A DNA stretch of 16,583 nucleotides. It comes from Acidobacteriota bacterium. Its GTDB lineage: Bacteria; Acidobacteriota; Vicinamibacteria; Vicinamibacterales; SCN-69-37. The stretch lies in the NCBI GenBank assembly GCA_021824055.1, contig JAKALV010000043.1, forward strand, positions 1 to 16,583, read 5' to 3'. Under the pieces are notes generated by a model. It was not told the DNA's origin and made no database searches. It saw only the letters and a list, made by a program, of their open reading frames with translations. Position numbers and translations under genes: made by a program. Positions 1 to 6,913 of this stretch are shown here, in pieces (the first letter of the stretch is position 1; every line of letters starts with the position of its first letter).

Positions 1-2
1 AT

Positions 3-209
3 GCCGCCTGCCACATCAGAATCGTGCGCGGAAGTTCGGACGAGTACAGCATCTCTGAGGATCTCGCCTTTCTCGCCAGCATCCACCGCCGATTTCAGTT
101 CAGATGGTCCTGTACCACGGTCGAGTTGAATGGCCTGCCCCACAAAGCGCACGCCTCTCAGATGACGAGCCCGGTGGCGAAGGCGTATTTTGATGCGCTC
201 TTCCCCTGA
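3..209 (+). other. Open frame entering from left edge, unrecognised
   Basis: A reading frame is open from the window edge to a TGA at 207-209 and could be the last 68 residues of a gene that starts outside. It ends in a plausible amphipathic C-terminus (SPVAKAYFDALFP). I recognise no family or motif. Composition does not set it apart from chance, and the DNA just downstream is decayed accessory sequence, so it may equally be a remnant or non-coding. Confidence 0.2.
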
Positions 210-350
210 CAAGTGGGACAAGCGGTTCCTTGCCAGCGCCGTGTTCCACTTCGTGCAGCGCCTGCGGAGTTTGCCGGAGTAGGTGGGACGAACCAAGCAC
301 TGAGGCGAAGAACGATCAGACGGGTGACGATCTCAAGAGGATCTCGCGCC
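210..350. other. Intergenic, no gene seen
   Basis: No reading frame here has a ribosome binding site or a recognisable product. The stretch leads into the first repeat copy, and the bases directly before the repeat (GGATCTCGCG) resemble those before copies 2 and 3 (GGATCGCGTCG, GCATCGCGTCG). Confidence 0.4.
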
Positions 351-757
351 AAGTGACATTCCGAGTGACATCGTGCCAGCAATATCCGAAAAAGGACGCC
401 AACGGACGAAGGCGCCGGCGAGAACCCGAAGACGCTAAATCGCTGACGTCGAGCGAGTTATGCGAGAATGGGTCGTGTTCATTGGTGTTTCGAGGAACGC
501 ATCAAAAGACTCCCACCCTCTCCGCCAAATTCCTTTCACGCTTTTCCTCAGCAAATCGCACGAAATCACCGAGAGACAGATGCTCTTTGCCATGTCATCT
601 CGCTTGCATGGAAATGCTGAGCCATTCGGCGAAATCTCAGACCCACATCGCCCAAGTGACATTCCCGCGTGACATTTGGCCTGGTCAGCGCCTCGCCAGG
701 CATCGAGTTGTGCGGTCTCTGGTACTGCTCGGAAATGATGTTTGAGATCGTCCTGAA
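351..757 (+). repeat. Dispersed intergenic repeat, copy 1 (long form)
   Basis: This is the first of four same-orientation copies. The left end has the paired heptamers AAGTGACAT (351-359) and GAGTGACAT (363-371); the right end of the core has AAGTGACAT (654-662) and GCGTGACAT (667-675), 303 bp after the left pair. Inside lie the tRNA-Ser-3'-like block CTCCCACCCTCTCCGCCA (510-527) and a strongly conserved stretch at 532-592 (TTTCACG, CAGCAAATCGCACGAAATC, GAGAGACAGA). The 676-757 extension (CTGGTCAG, CTCGGAAATGATGTTTGAGATCGT) is shared only with copy 3. The conserved interior is visibly richer in A and T than the neighbouring genes. No credible protein is encoded. Confidence 0.9.
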
Positions 758-858
758 GGTAGGCCGTCGGTCGGCCGTGCGGCGAGGTCAACCCCGCGAT
801 AAACGGCGAAGGGTAGACCGTCCGGCACTCTGGCGCGGCCGCAGTCGGGATGAGGATC
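676..858. other. Repeat extension and short gap before hepT end
   Basis: Bases 676-757 are the copy 1 extension shared with copy 3. From 758 to 858 I see no gene and no terminator with a T-run for hepT, which ends here from the right. Confidence 0.4.
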
Positions 859-1194
859 TCAGCCGAGCAAGCGTTTGAGCGGATCGACAAGCTTCGGGAG
901 GTCGTGCTGGATCGTGTCCCAGAGAATGACGGGGTCAATATCGAAATAGACGTGAACGACGCGGTTCCGCATCGCCCGCATTACGAGCCACGGCACGTCC
1001 GCGTTGGCGTCCTGGACGTCGTCGGGGATATGGTTGGCGGCCTCGCCGATGATCATCAGATCGGCCGCCACAGCCTTGAGCGTCTTCGCGTCCGTCTTGA
1101 ATTGTTCCGGCGTCGCGCCAGACACGAACGACTGGATTTCCGCGATGGCGTCGAGGATGTCCTCGATCCGGTGCCGCCATTCTCTAGACGACAT
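859..1194 (-). CDS. hepT: HepT-like toxin (DUF86), RNase of a HepT/MntA module
   Basis: This 111-residue all-helical protein belongs to the HepT (DUF86) family, HEPN-type ribonucleases that act as toxins. The HEPN motif R-X4-H-X-Y is intact: R76, H81 and Y83 in RNRVVHVY. Other family features are IGEAANHIP at 49-57 and the tail DLPKLVDPL. The tyrosine of this motif is the residue that the partner nucleotidyltransferase AMPylates in characterised HepT/MntA systems. The ATG at 1192-1194 overlaps the end of mntA by 11 bases, so the two are translationally coupled. The gene appears full length with all catalytic positions kept, so it is probably active. Confidence 0.92.
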   Translation of the reverse strand: MSSREWRHRIEDILDAIAEIQSFVSGATPEQFKTDAKTLKAVAADLMIIGEAANHIPDDVQDANADVPWLVMRAMRNRVVHVYFDIDPVILWDTIQHDLPKLVDPLKRLLG

Positions 1195-1477
1195 GCACCG
1201 CCTCAGCCATAACCCGGCCGCGGAGACGCGGTTTCAGACTCTGCGGCGTGCCCAAATCGACGGCACAGCCGAACAGCGTCTCGAGATGGTGCTGGAGTTC
1301 GAGGAACAAGAACAGGCCGACCGGCCTGTCGAACTCAACGAGCAGATCGACGTCGCTGCCTTGGACAGCTTCATCGCGTGCCACCGAGCCGAACAGGGTC
1401 AACCGTGCGACACCAAACCGCTCGTGCAGCGCCGCCCGTTGCGCCCGAAGTGTCGAGAGGACTTGCTGCCGACTCAT
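1184..1477 (-). CDS. mntA: MntA-like minimal nucleotidyltransferase antitoxin
   Basis: This 97-residue protein has the minimal nucleotidyltransferase fold. The signature GS-X10-D-X-D is present: G30-S31, D42 and D44 in FGSVARDEAVQGSDVDLLVEF, with a third carboxylate candidate at D74. In known systems MntA transfers AMP to the tyrosine of the HepT R-X4-H-X-Y motif and so neutralises it. I chose the ATG at 1475-1477 (MSRQQVLSTL). A longer in-frame start at 1564 would add 29 residues, most of them encoded by repeat copy 2 and unlike the family. No strong Shine-Dalgarno sequence is visible. It is first in the operon, with hepT next, and its promoter must lie in or beside repeat copy 2. Confidence 0.9.
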   Translation of the reverse strand: MSRQQVLSTLRAQRAALHERFGVARLTLFGSVARDEAVQGSDVDLLVEFDRPVGLFLFLELQHHLETLFGCAVDLGTPQSLKPRLRGRVMAEAVHVV

Positions 1478-1510
1478 GAGCTGATGATAACCCGCCGACG
1501 AGCGGATCGC

Positions 1511-1839
1511 GTCGAGTGACATGTTGAGTGACATCGCGATGGAAAAATCGGTGAGCGGACGCAAAGGGACGCGAACGCCGGCAGAAATTGGAAGACGCTA
1601 AATCGTTGAGGTCGCAAGCGTTGCGCTGGAAACGCTCGTATCCATTGGACTTTTCGAGAACGGCTTCAAAGACTCCCACCCTCTCCGCCAAACTTCTTTT
1701 CACGTTTTTCTTCAGCAAATCGCACGAAATCAACGAGAGACAGATTCTCTTTGCCAACTCATCAGCGTCCTGCAGAAATGCTGAGCAATTTGGCGAAACC
1801 TCAGACCCAAATCGCCCAAGTGACACTTCCGCGTGACAT
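1511..1839 (+). repeat. Dispersed intergenic repeat, copy 2
   Basis: Paired heptamers sit at the left end (GAGTGACAT 1514-1522 and 1526-1534) and at the right end (AAGTGACAC 1818-1826, GCGTGACAT 1831-1839), 304 bp apart. The tRNA-Ser-like block CTCCCACCCTCTCCGCCA is at 1673-1690. The right half matches copies 1 and 3 closely (CAGCAAATCGCACGAAATC, then the small hairpin AGAGA-CAGAT-TCTCT, then GCTGAGCAATT). Similarity stops at 1839; the extension seen after copies 1 and 3 is absent. This copy fills the gap between the divergent mntA/hepT and DUF433/DUF5615 operons. Confidence 0.9.
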
Positions 1840-1965
1840 TCCCTGCGTTTCCCCACGCCATTACCTGACCGGCGCTGGTGGCCGGTCACGATCGCGGCCC
1901 GAGCAAGTCTCGACTCTTGGGCAGTGCCTTGGCGCATAATTGCGGGACAGCCTCGCGGAGGAACC

Positions 1966-2196
1966 ATGGACTGGCGTAGTCGAATCGTTGCCGACACCAA
2001 CGTGCTCGTCGGGAAACCCGTCATCAAGGGAACCCGCATCAGCGTGGAACTCGTGATGGATCTCCTGGCTGGCGGCTACACGCCGGACCAGATCCGTCAC
2101 CAGTACGACCATCTCACGCTCGATGACATTCATGCGTGCCTCGCGTACGCCCGTGAAGTGATCAGCTCGGAGCGAATGTTCGCCGTTAAGGGCTGA
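1966..2196 (+). CDS. DUF433 (VapB45-like) antitoxin
   Basis: This 76-residue protein matches the DUF433 family: RIVADTNVLVGKPVIKGTRISVELVMDLLAGGYTPDQIRHQY, then a second helix-turn-helix-like segment LTLDDIHACLAYAREV. Members act as DNA-binding antitoxins paired with PIN-like toxins. I chose ATG 1966 over an upstream in-frame ATG at 1924 because GGAGGAACC stands directly before it and because family homology begins with the following residues. The stop is four bases before the start of the next gene, so the two form an operon. It lies about 125 bp after the end of repeat copy 2. The assignment rests on recognised sequence pattern, not on a search. Confidence 0.9.
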   Translation: MDWRSRIVADTNVLVGKPVIKGTRISVELVMDLLAGGYTPDQIRHQYDHLTLDDIHACLAYAREVISSERMFAVKG

Positions 2197-2200
2197 ACTC

Positions 2201-2572
2201 ATGCACTTTCTTGCGGATGAGAACGTGCCGGGCCTTGCCGTCGCCGCCCTCCGTGCCGCCGGTCATGATGTGCTCTGGATCAAAGAGGTGATGCCCGGAG
2301 CCGAGGACCACGCAGTTCTGGATCTCGCGCAGAGGGAACGACGAGTCGTCGTTACCGCTGACACGGATTTCGGCGAACTCGCGTTTCGATCGGGCCTGCC
2401 GGCCCAATGCGGCATCGTCCTGATCCGCCTCGATTGGACCGATCCCGAGACTGATGACCGCACGATCGCGGCCGCGCTGGCGTCACGAGACGATTGGGCC
2501 GGAATCTTCGCCGTCGTGGAGCAAGACCGGGTGCGCGTCCGACGCCTTCCGCCCTCCGCTGGCCAGATCTAA
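2201..2572 (+). CDS. DUF5615 PIN-like toxin
   Basis: This 123-residue protein is a DUF5615 (Mut7-C/PIN-like) nuclease, the usual partner of DUF433 antitoxins. It starts with the family signature FLADENVPG (D6, E7), has HDVLWIKEVMPGAEDHAVLDLA, then VVVTADTDFGELAF with further acidic residues, the strand GIVLIRL, and ends with FAVVEQDRVRVRRLP. The conserved acidic residues expected to bind metal are all visible. The gene begins five bases after the DUF433 stop codon. Full length and uninterrupted, it is probably functional as the toxin of this module. Its RNA target cannot be read from the sequence. Confidence 0.9.
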   Translation: MHFLADENVPGLAVAALRAAGHDVLWIKEVMPGAEDHAVLDLAQRERRVVVTADTDFGELAFRSGLPAQCGIVLIRLDWTDPETDDRTIAAALASRDDWAGIFAVVEQDRVRVRRLPPSAGQI

Positions 2573-2638
2573 TGCTGCGCTCCCGCCGGGTCGAGCACGG
2601 CTGGCATCGGCGGGCTGACACGCGGCGGAGTTAGCCTT

Positions 2639-3178
2639 GTGGATACACCGCGGCGCGACGACGAGCTCGGCCGAGCGATCACTATCGCGACCGAGCGATT
2701 GGCTGAGCTGGATGCCGAGACCCAGCACCTGCGCGCCCACCTTGACGCGCTGCACGCCGAACTGACAGCCAACGTCGCAGTGGTACGCGGCGCTGGCCGC
2801 AGACGACCTGCGCAATGCGCTCATCCTTGACGATGTGATCGGCGCATTGGCGGAAGGCCGATCGCCCCTGCTTCTCACGGAGCGTCGGGATCATCTTGAT
2901 CTGTTCGAAGCCAAACTCAGACCGACACGCTGTTTCTGGCACTGCCGGTGTCTTGGAAAGGAACCCTCGAACAATACGCCGGTCGACTTCATCGCCGGCA
3001 TGCGGCCAAGACGGAAGTACGGGTCATTGATTACGTCGATCGTTCGGTGCCGATGCTGCGGAGGATGTCCGAGCGGCGGCTGAAGGGTTACCGAGCGATT
3101 GGCTATGCGGGGCGCGATGGCGACGGCGGCATGCGTGGCCAGCAACGCGGGTTGCGAATCGAGTACGAAGAATCGTAG
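2639..3178 (+). pseudogene. Decayed superfamily 2 DEAD/DEAH helicase
   Basis: Three pieces of one helicase lie in order in two frames. Piece A (2639 to about 2766) is a charged N-terminal coil, RLAELDAETQHLRAHLDALHAEL. Piece B (about 2778-2920) reads LDDVIGALAEGRSPLLLTER and DHLDLFEAKL, the first strand and helices of the second RecA-like domain. Piece C (about 2921-3178) reads DTLFLALPVSWKGTL, EQYAGRLHR, then VRVIDYVDRSVPMLRRM and GYRAIGYA, the motif VI region and C-terminus. Missing are the whole first RecA domain (Walker A, DExD) between A and B, and the motif V segment between B and C. The product cannot work. Piece A is assigned less firmly. Helicases with this tail are often found in mobile DNA or conflict systems. 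Confidence 0.82.
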
Positions 3179-3246
3179 GGGTGGACTTTCGAAGTCAGCA
3201 ACGACGGCCCGGAAGGATTGCTCGTTGGTGATCTGCCGAACGCATC

Positions 3247-3664
3247 GCGTCGAGTGTCATTTCGAGTGACATCGCGCTGGCAAAATCGGTAAAAGGGACG
3301 CAAACAGACGCGAACGCCGGCAGGAATGTGAAGACGCTAAGTCGCTGCCGTTGTGCGGGTTATGTGAAGATGGCCCGCATTCATTGTGGTTTCTTGAGAT
3401 AGCTTCAAGGACTCGCACCCTCTCCGCCAATTTTCTTTTCACGTTTTGCTCAGCAAATCGCACGAAATCGACGAGAGACAGATTCTCTCTGCCATGTCAT
3501 TCCGCCTGCGTGGAAACGCTGAGCAATTCGGCAAGTTTCTCGGACCCGAATAGCCCAAGTGACATTTCCGCGCGACATCTTGCCTGGTCAGTGCCTCGAC
3601 AGACGTCGAGGTGTGCGGTTTCCGGTACGGCTCGGAAATGATGTTTGAGATCGTTGTGAAGGCA
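3247..3664 (+). repeat. Dispersed intergenic repeat, copy 3 (long form)
   Basis: Left heptamers are GAGTGTCAT (3252-3260) and GAGTGACAT (3264-3272); right heptamers are AAGTGACAT (3557-3565) and GCGCGACAT (3570-3578), 305 bp apart. The tRNA-Ser-like block is at 3412-3429 with one change (CTCGCACCC). The extension 3579-3664 matches that of copy 1 (TGCCTGGTCAG, CTCGGAAATGATGTTTGAGATCGT) and contains a perfect 7-bp hairpin, CCTCGAC/GTCGAGG at 3594-3611. It separates the helicase remnant from the convergent kinase gene. Confidence 0.9.
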
Positions 3665-3712
3665 CGGGACCGGTCAACCGAACTCAGTAGACAGTTGCCG
3701 ACTGCTCTCCGA

Positions 3713-3737
3713 GTGGATCACATCGAGTGATGGGATG
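3713..3737 (+). repeat. Possible vestige of the repeat left end
   Basis: GTGGATCACATCGAGTGATG resembles the sequence around the left ends of copies 2 and 3 (GGATCGCGTCGAGTGACAT), but only about 20 bases match, so it may be chance. It lies 11 bases beyond the kinase stop codon. Confidence 0.3.
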
Positions 3738-3747
3738 GACTTTCTTC

Positions 3748-6390
3748 TCACTTCGGCCGCCAGTTTAGGATCAGGGTGATCGGCGCGGACGCCGATTCGA
3801 CGGGTTGGACGATGAGAAACCGGCCGTCGCGCGCAACCGCGTAGTTCTGCTTGTTCGCACCGGCTCCGAGCGCGATGCGCGCCGGAAACAGCGACATCGG
3901 CGTCCCGGCGGCAAACGTCGAGCCTGCGATCGTGACGGGCGCCGCCATCATCATCCCGTCGGCCCCGAGGAAAGACAGCTCCTTGCCATCGGCGCGCCAG
4001 CGCGGCTGCGTGCCGCCGTGCTGCGACACCTGCCACCTGCCCGTGGGCTGCGGGAACGCCTGGACGAAGATTTCGAACTGACCGGACTCGTTCGTTTCGT
4101 AGGCCACGAAGTGATCATCGGGCGAGAACTGACCGTTGGACTCATCGAAGGACGAGCGGGCGACGGGCACCGGCGTCTTGTCCGGGCTCATCATCGGCAA
4201 TGCCCACAAATCGGTGCCCGTCTTGGGATCCTGCTCCGAGTACAGCAGGAATCGACCGTCATGCGACCAGTCCCGTGGAAATTTCGTGTTTGGCGTCGCC
4301 AGCAGCACGTGCTCCACGCCCACACCGTTCGAGGGCTTCGTGAAGAGATCGTAGATGCCACCTCTGGCCGACGCGAACGCGATCGTCGCGGCGTCCGGCG
4401 ACGGCACCGAACAGCAATCGACGGCGGGATCGAACGTGAACCGGGTCCGCCCGCCATGGGTGAGATCCGCGATCCAGACATCGACGTTCCCGTCGTCGTT
4501 CCGCGTGTGGAGCATCTGCTTGCCATCGGCAGAGAGCTCAGGATAGTTCAGACCCGACGTGTCCGCAGGCAACGCCGCGCCACCCGGCTTCCCCGTGCGA
4601 TCGATCCAGTTCACCTGCCGCAGGCCGCTTCCGGCGCGATACGCGATCCGGCCGTCCGTCGAGACCGAGAAGCCACTCGAATCACCCAGGAGTGCACTGC
4701 CGGCGCCGCCCAGATCCGCCAGCGTGATGACGTCGCCCGTCAGCGCGCGGCGCGACAGATCCAGATGCTGCGCCACGAGCATGCTCTGACGTCGAAAGAC
4801 GAGGAAGCCGGACGGCAAGTACGCTGCGGACAGTAACGCGTCCGTCAATCGCACCGGGGAACCGCCATCCAGCGTGACGAGATAAATGGCGCCCGCCGCG
4901 TTCCCCGCAGGGAATGCGAGGTCAAGGAGCCTACGGCCGTCCGGAAGAAAGACGGGAAACACATTCCGCCATTCGGTGGTGGCCTGGACCGGAACTGCCG
5001 GCGCCCCACCAACATCAGCGACTTTCATCAGAGGTCCGATCGTGGCAGAGGAAAACACGATCATCCCGTCCGCGTTCCACGTCCCGCCGCGCGGACTCGC
5101 CGCGGGCGCGAGGGCCTGAGGCGGGCTGCCGGTGAGATCCACGCGATACAGTTTCGCGTCGGCGAAAAACCCCAACGCCCGGCTGTCGGGCGACCAGAAC
5201 GGATACCGGGCATGATCGGTACCCGCGAGCGGATGGGCATCGGTCTTGTCGAGCGCACGGACCCAGAGCCGCTGCGTGCCATCGCCCGACGCCACGAAGG
5301 CGATCTGGCGGCCATCGGGCGACAACGCGAAGTCCTGGGGCACGGCGGTCGCCGGCGTGGCGATGTCGAGGCGCGTCTCTTCGGGCACCGGTTCGCGCCA
5401 GTACCGAAACGCCGGCAGCGCGAGCGCGAGGGCGACGAGGGTCATTGCGGCGGCCACGGCCATCCATGGCCGACCGGCCGATCGGGTCACGCTCGTCGAG
5501 GACGCGGGCGCGACGGGTTCAGTCGCGGCGCCTGACGCGAGGTCGTCGATCGCGATCCGCGCTTCCGCGATGGCCTGCAGACGCCGCTTCGGGTCGCGCT
5601 CGAGACAGCGCTGGAGCAGTTGCCGCAAGGCGGCGGGCATGTCCGGCGGCAGCGCCGCCCACTGCACGTCGTCTTTCAGCACCGCCGCCAGCGTCGTCGA
5701 CACGTCGTCGCCGTCGAACGCGCGGCGGCCCGTCAGCATTTCGTAGAGCACCGCGCCGAACGCCCAGATGTCGGCGCGGCGATCGACTGCACGTCCGCGC
5801 GCCTGCTCGGGCGCCATGTAGGCCGCCGTGCCGAGGATCATGCCCATCTGCGTCGCGCGCGCGGTCATCGTCGGCGAGTTCATCGCCTCGCCGCTCGACG
5901 ACGATGCCGGGTCCAGCGCTTTGGCGAGACCGAAGTCGAGGACTTTCACCGTGCCGTCTGGCCGGACTTTGATGTTGGCCGGTTTCAGGTCGCGATGAAT
6001 GATGCCCTGCTCGTGCGCGGCCTCGAGGGCCTCGGCGATCTGTTTCGCAATCGGCAGCGCTTCGGCCAGCGGCAGTGCGCCGCGCGCGATGTGTTGCGAC
6101 AGATCCTCCCCGTCAACGAGTTCCATCACGAGTGCGGTCAGGCCCGCGGTCTTCTCGAGCCCATAGATCGCGGCGATGTTCGGATGATTGAGTGCGGCGA
6201 GCACTTCGGCTTCGCGCTGAAAGCGCGCGAGCCGGTCCGCGTCGCCAGCAACCGAGGCTGGCAGCACCTTGATGGCGACCGACCGTTTCAGATGGCTGTC
6301 GGTCGCCCGATAGACCTCACCCATGCCGCCCGCGCCGAGGGCCGAGACGATCTCATAAGGACCCAACCGGGTCCCGGAGTTGAGAGGCAT
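3748..6390 (-). CDS. Transmembrane Ser/Thr kinase with TolB/WD40-like propeller
   Basis: This 880-residue protein has an N-terminal Hanks-type kinase domain (about 12-285). It shows the glycine loop GAGGMGEVY (19-27), VAIK with K41, a likely helix C glutamate at E60, HRDLKPAN (132-139), DFG (152-154) and APE (193-195), so it should be active. A proline- and serine-rich linker leads to one membrane helix (about 309-328). The rest (about 335-880) carries repeated TolB/PD40-type motifs such as SPDGRQIAF (357-365), SPDSRALGF and SPDDHFVAY, predicted to form a propeller outside the cytoplasm that senses a ligand or partner. This layout is common in Acidobacteriota. The gene starts 76 bp after hicA on the same strand, behind an inverted repeat at 6398-6418. 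The substrate is unknown. Confidence 0.95.
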   Translation of the reverse strand: MPLNSGTRLGPYEIVSALGAGGMGEVYRATDSHLKRSVAIKVLPASVAGDADRLARFQREAEVLAALNHPNIAAIYGLEKTAGLTALVMELVDGEDLSQHIARGALPLAEALPIAKQIAEALEAAHEQGIIHRDLKPANIKVRPDGTVKVLDFGLAKALDPASSSSGEAMNSPTMTARATQMGMILGTAAYMAPEQARGRAVDRRADIWAFGAVLYEMLTGRRAFDGDDVSTTLAAVLKDDVQWAALPPDMPAALRQLLQRCLERDPKRRLQAIAEARIAIDDLASGAATEPVAPASSTSVTRSAGRPWMAVAAAMTLVALALALPAFRYWREPVPEETRLDIATPATAVPQDFALSPDGRQIAFVASGDGTQRLWVRALDKTDAHPLAGTDHARYPFWSPDSRALGFFADAKLYRVDLTGSPPQALAPAASPRGGTWNADGMIVFSSATIGPLMKVADVGGAPAVPVQATTEWRNVFPVFLPDGRRLLDLAFPAGNAAGAIYLVTLDGGSPVRLTDALLSAAYLPSGFLVFRRQSMLVAQHLDLSRRALTGDVITLADLGGAGSALLGDSSGFSVSTDGRIAYRAGSGLRQVNWIDRTGKPGGAALPADTSGLNYPELSADGKQMLHTRNDDGNVDVWIADLTHGGRTRFTFDPAVDCCSVPSPDAATIAFASARGGIYDLFTKPSNGVGVEHVLLATPNTKFPRDWSHDGRFLLYSEQDPKTGTDLWALPMMSPDKTPVPVARSSFDESNGQFSPDDHFVAYETNESGQFEIFVQAFPQPTGRWQVSQHGGTQPRWRADGKELSFLGADGMMMAAPVTIAGSTFAAGTPMSLFPARIALGAGANKQNYAVARDGRFLIVQPVESASAPITLILNWRPK

Positions 6391-6397
6391 GTGAAGT

Positions 6398-6418
6398 GGT
6401 CAGAGTATATGTCTGACC
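6398..6418. promoter_or_regulatory. Inverted repeat before the kinase, candidate operator
   Basis: Perfect 7-bp arms GGTCAGA and TCTGACC are separated by GTATATG, so the arm centres are about 14 bp apart. The site lies only 7 bases upstream of the kinase ATG. The spacing suits binding by a dimeric regulator; the spot could alternatively form an mRNA hairpin over the ribosome binding region. No known regulator is identified. Confidence 0.45.
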
Positions 6419-6466
6419 GGGGCGGCGGGCCGCAGCGAGGTGTGGAAGAACCAGACCGCGAGACCG

Positions 6467-6670
6467 CTACAGGTCGGATGGAGCCAAACCGGTCTTCTTG
6501 GCGATCCTCGCGAGCATCCTTGGGCCGACCTCATCGCTGTCGTGGAAGGCAAACACGAAATCAGGCCAGCCGTCTCGACTCAGTGTGCGATGTGATCCTG
6601 ATTGGCGCTTCAATCGCCACCCGAGGGCGGCGAGCACGCGACTGGTCTTGCAGGCGGGCCAGTCGCTCAC
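6467..6670 (-). CDS. hicA: HicA-like mRNA interferase toxin
   Basis: This 67-residue protein has the HicA double-stranded-RNA-binding-like fold signature: RVLAALGWRLKRQSGSHRTLSRDG, with the catalytic histidine expected at H27 in GSH, then FAFHDSDEVGPRMLARIAKKTGL. Family members cleave mRNA. Translation begins at GTG 6668-6670, which overlaps the hicB stop codon (GTGA), so the pair is coupled. The gene order is hicB then hicA, the reverse of the commoner hicA-hicB order. The kinase gene follows after 76 bp on the same strand. Confidence 0.9.
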   Translation of the reverse strand: MSDWPACKTSRVLAALGWRLKRQSGSHRTLSRDGWPDFVFAFHDSDEVGPRMLARIAKKTGLAPSDL

Positions 6671-6873
6671 GCGGCTTGAAAGCTGACGTTCATCAACTCA
6701 GCTGGCGCCTCGGCATGGTCGAGACGCTCCGCGATCACTCTCAGCGCGAGGGCTTGCACGCGAGCCAAGGCTTCATCGCGCGTGGCGCCATAGGCCAGAA
6801 CCCCGGACAGGTCTGCGACCTCGGCAATCCAGCGGCCGTCAATCTCACGCTCGAGTTCGATCTGAAACGTCAT
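6667..6873 (-). CDS. hicB: HicB-like antitoxin (short form)
   Basis: This 68-residue protein has the HicB partial RNase H-like fold: FQIELEREIDGRWIAEVADLSGVLAYGATRDEALARVQALALRVIAERL. HicB binds and blocks HicA. No helix-turn-helix or ribbon-helix-helix domain follows, so this short form lacks an obvious DNA-binding domain of its own and autoregulation would need another mechanism. The start is ATG 6871-6873, with a modest AAGGA about 12 bases upstream. Repeat copy 4 begins about 40 bp upstream, so the promoter probably lies within or at the edge of the repeat. Confidence 0.9.
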   Translation of the reverse strand: MTFQIELEREIDGRWIAEVADLSGVLAYGATRDEALARVQALALRVIAERLDHAEAPAELMNVSFQAA

Positions 6874-6913
6874 GTCGGGGATGCGTCCTTGCCGCTAATG
6901 TAGCACCACTCGG

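Noticed and set aside
510..527. A complete tRNA-Ser gene
   Set aside because: Only the 3' end is matched. The T-stem 5' strand does not pair, and no acceptor 5' strand, D-arm or anticodon arm lies upstream.
435..938. Reverse-strand 167-residue frame across repeat copy 1
   Set aside because: It reads through the repeat antisense. The part GIWRRGWESFDAFLE is the antisense of the tRNA-Ser-like block, a known source of spurious proteins of the LAEREGFEPS type. Starts and frames differ between copies.
1478..1564. Longer N-terminus of mntA
   Set aside because: The extra 29 residues are largely encoded by the left end of repeat copy 2 and do not belong to the nucleotidyltransferase fold.
1371..2039. 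Reverse-strand 222-residue frame over copy 2 and mntA
   Set aside because: It overlaps mntA and the start of the DUF433 gene, and consists mainly of antisense repeat. It has no family signature.
351..3664. CRISPR array
   Set aside because: The repeats are hundreds of bases long, spaced by 1-3 kb of genes, and no cas gene is present.
3805..4836. Forward 343-residue frame opposite the kinase propeller
   Set aside because: Shadow of a clear gene; its composition is arginine-rich as expected for the antisense of high-GC coding DNA.
5620..6903. Forward 427-residue frame opposite kinase, hicA and hicB
   Set aside because: It covers three well-supported reverse genes and has no domain of its own.
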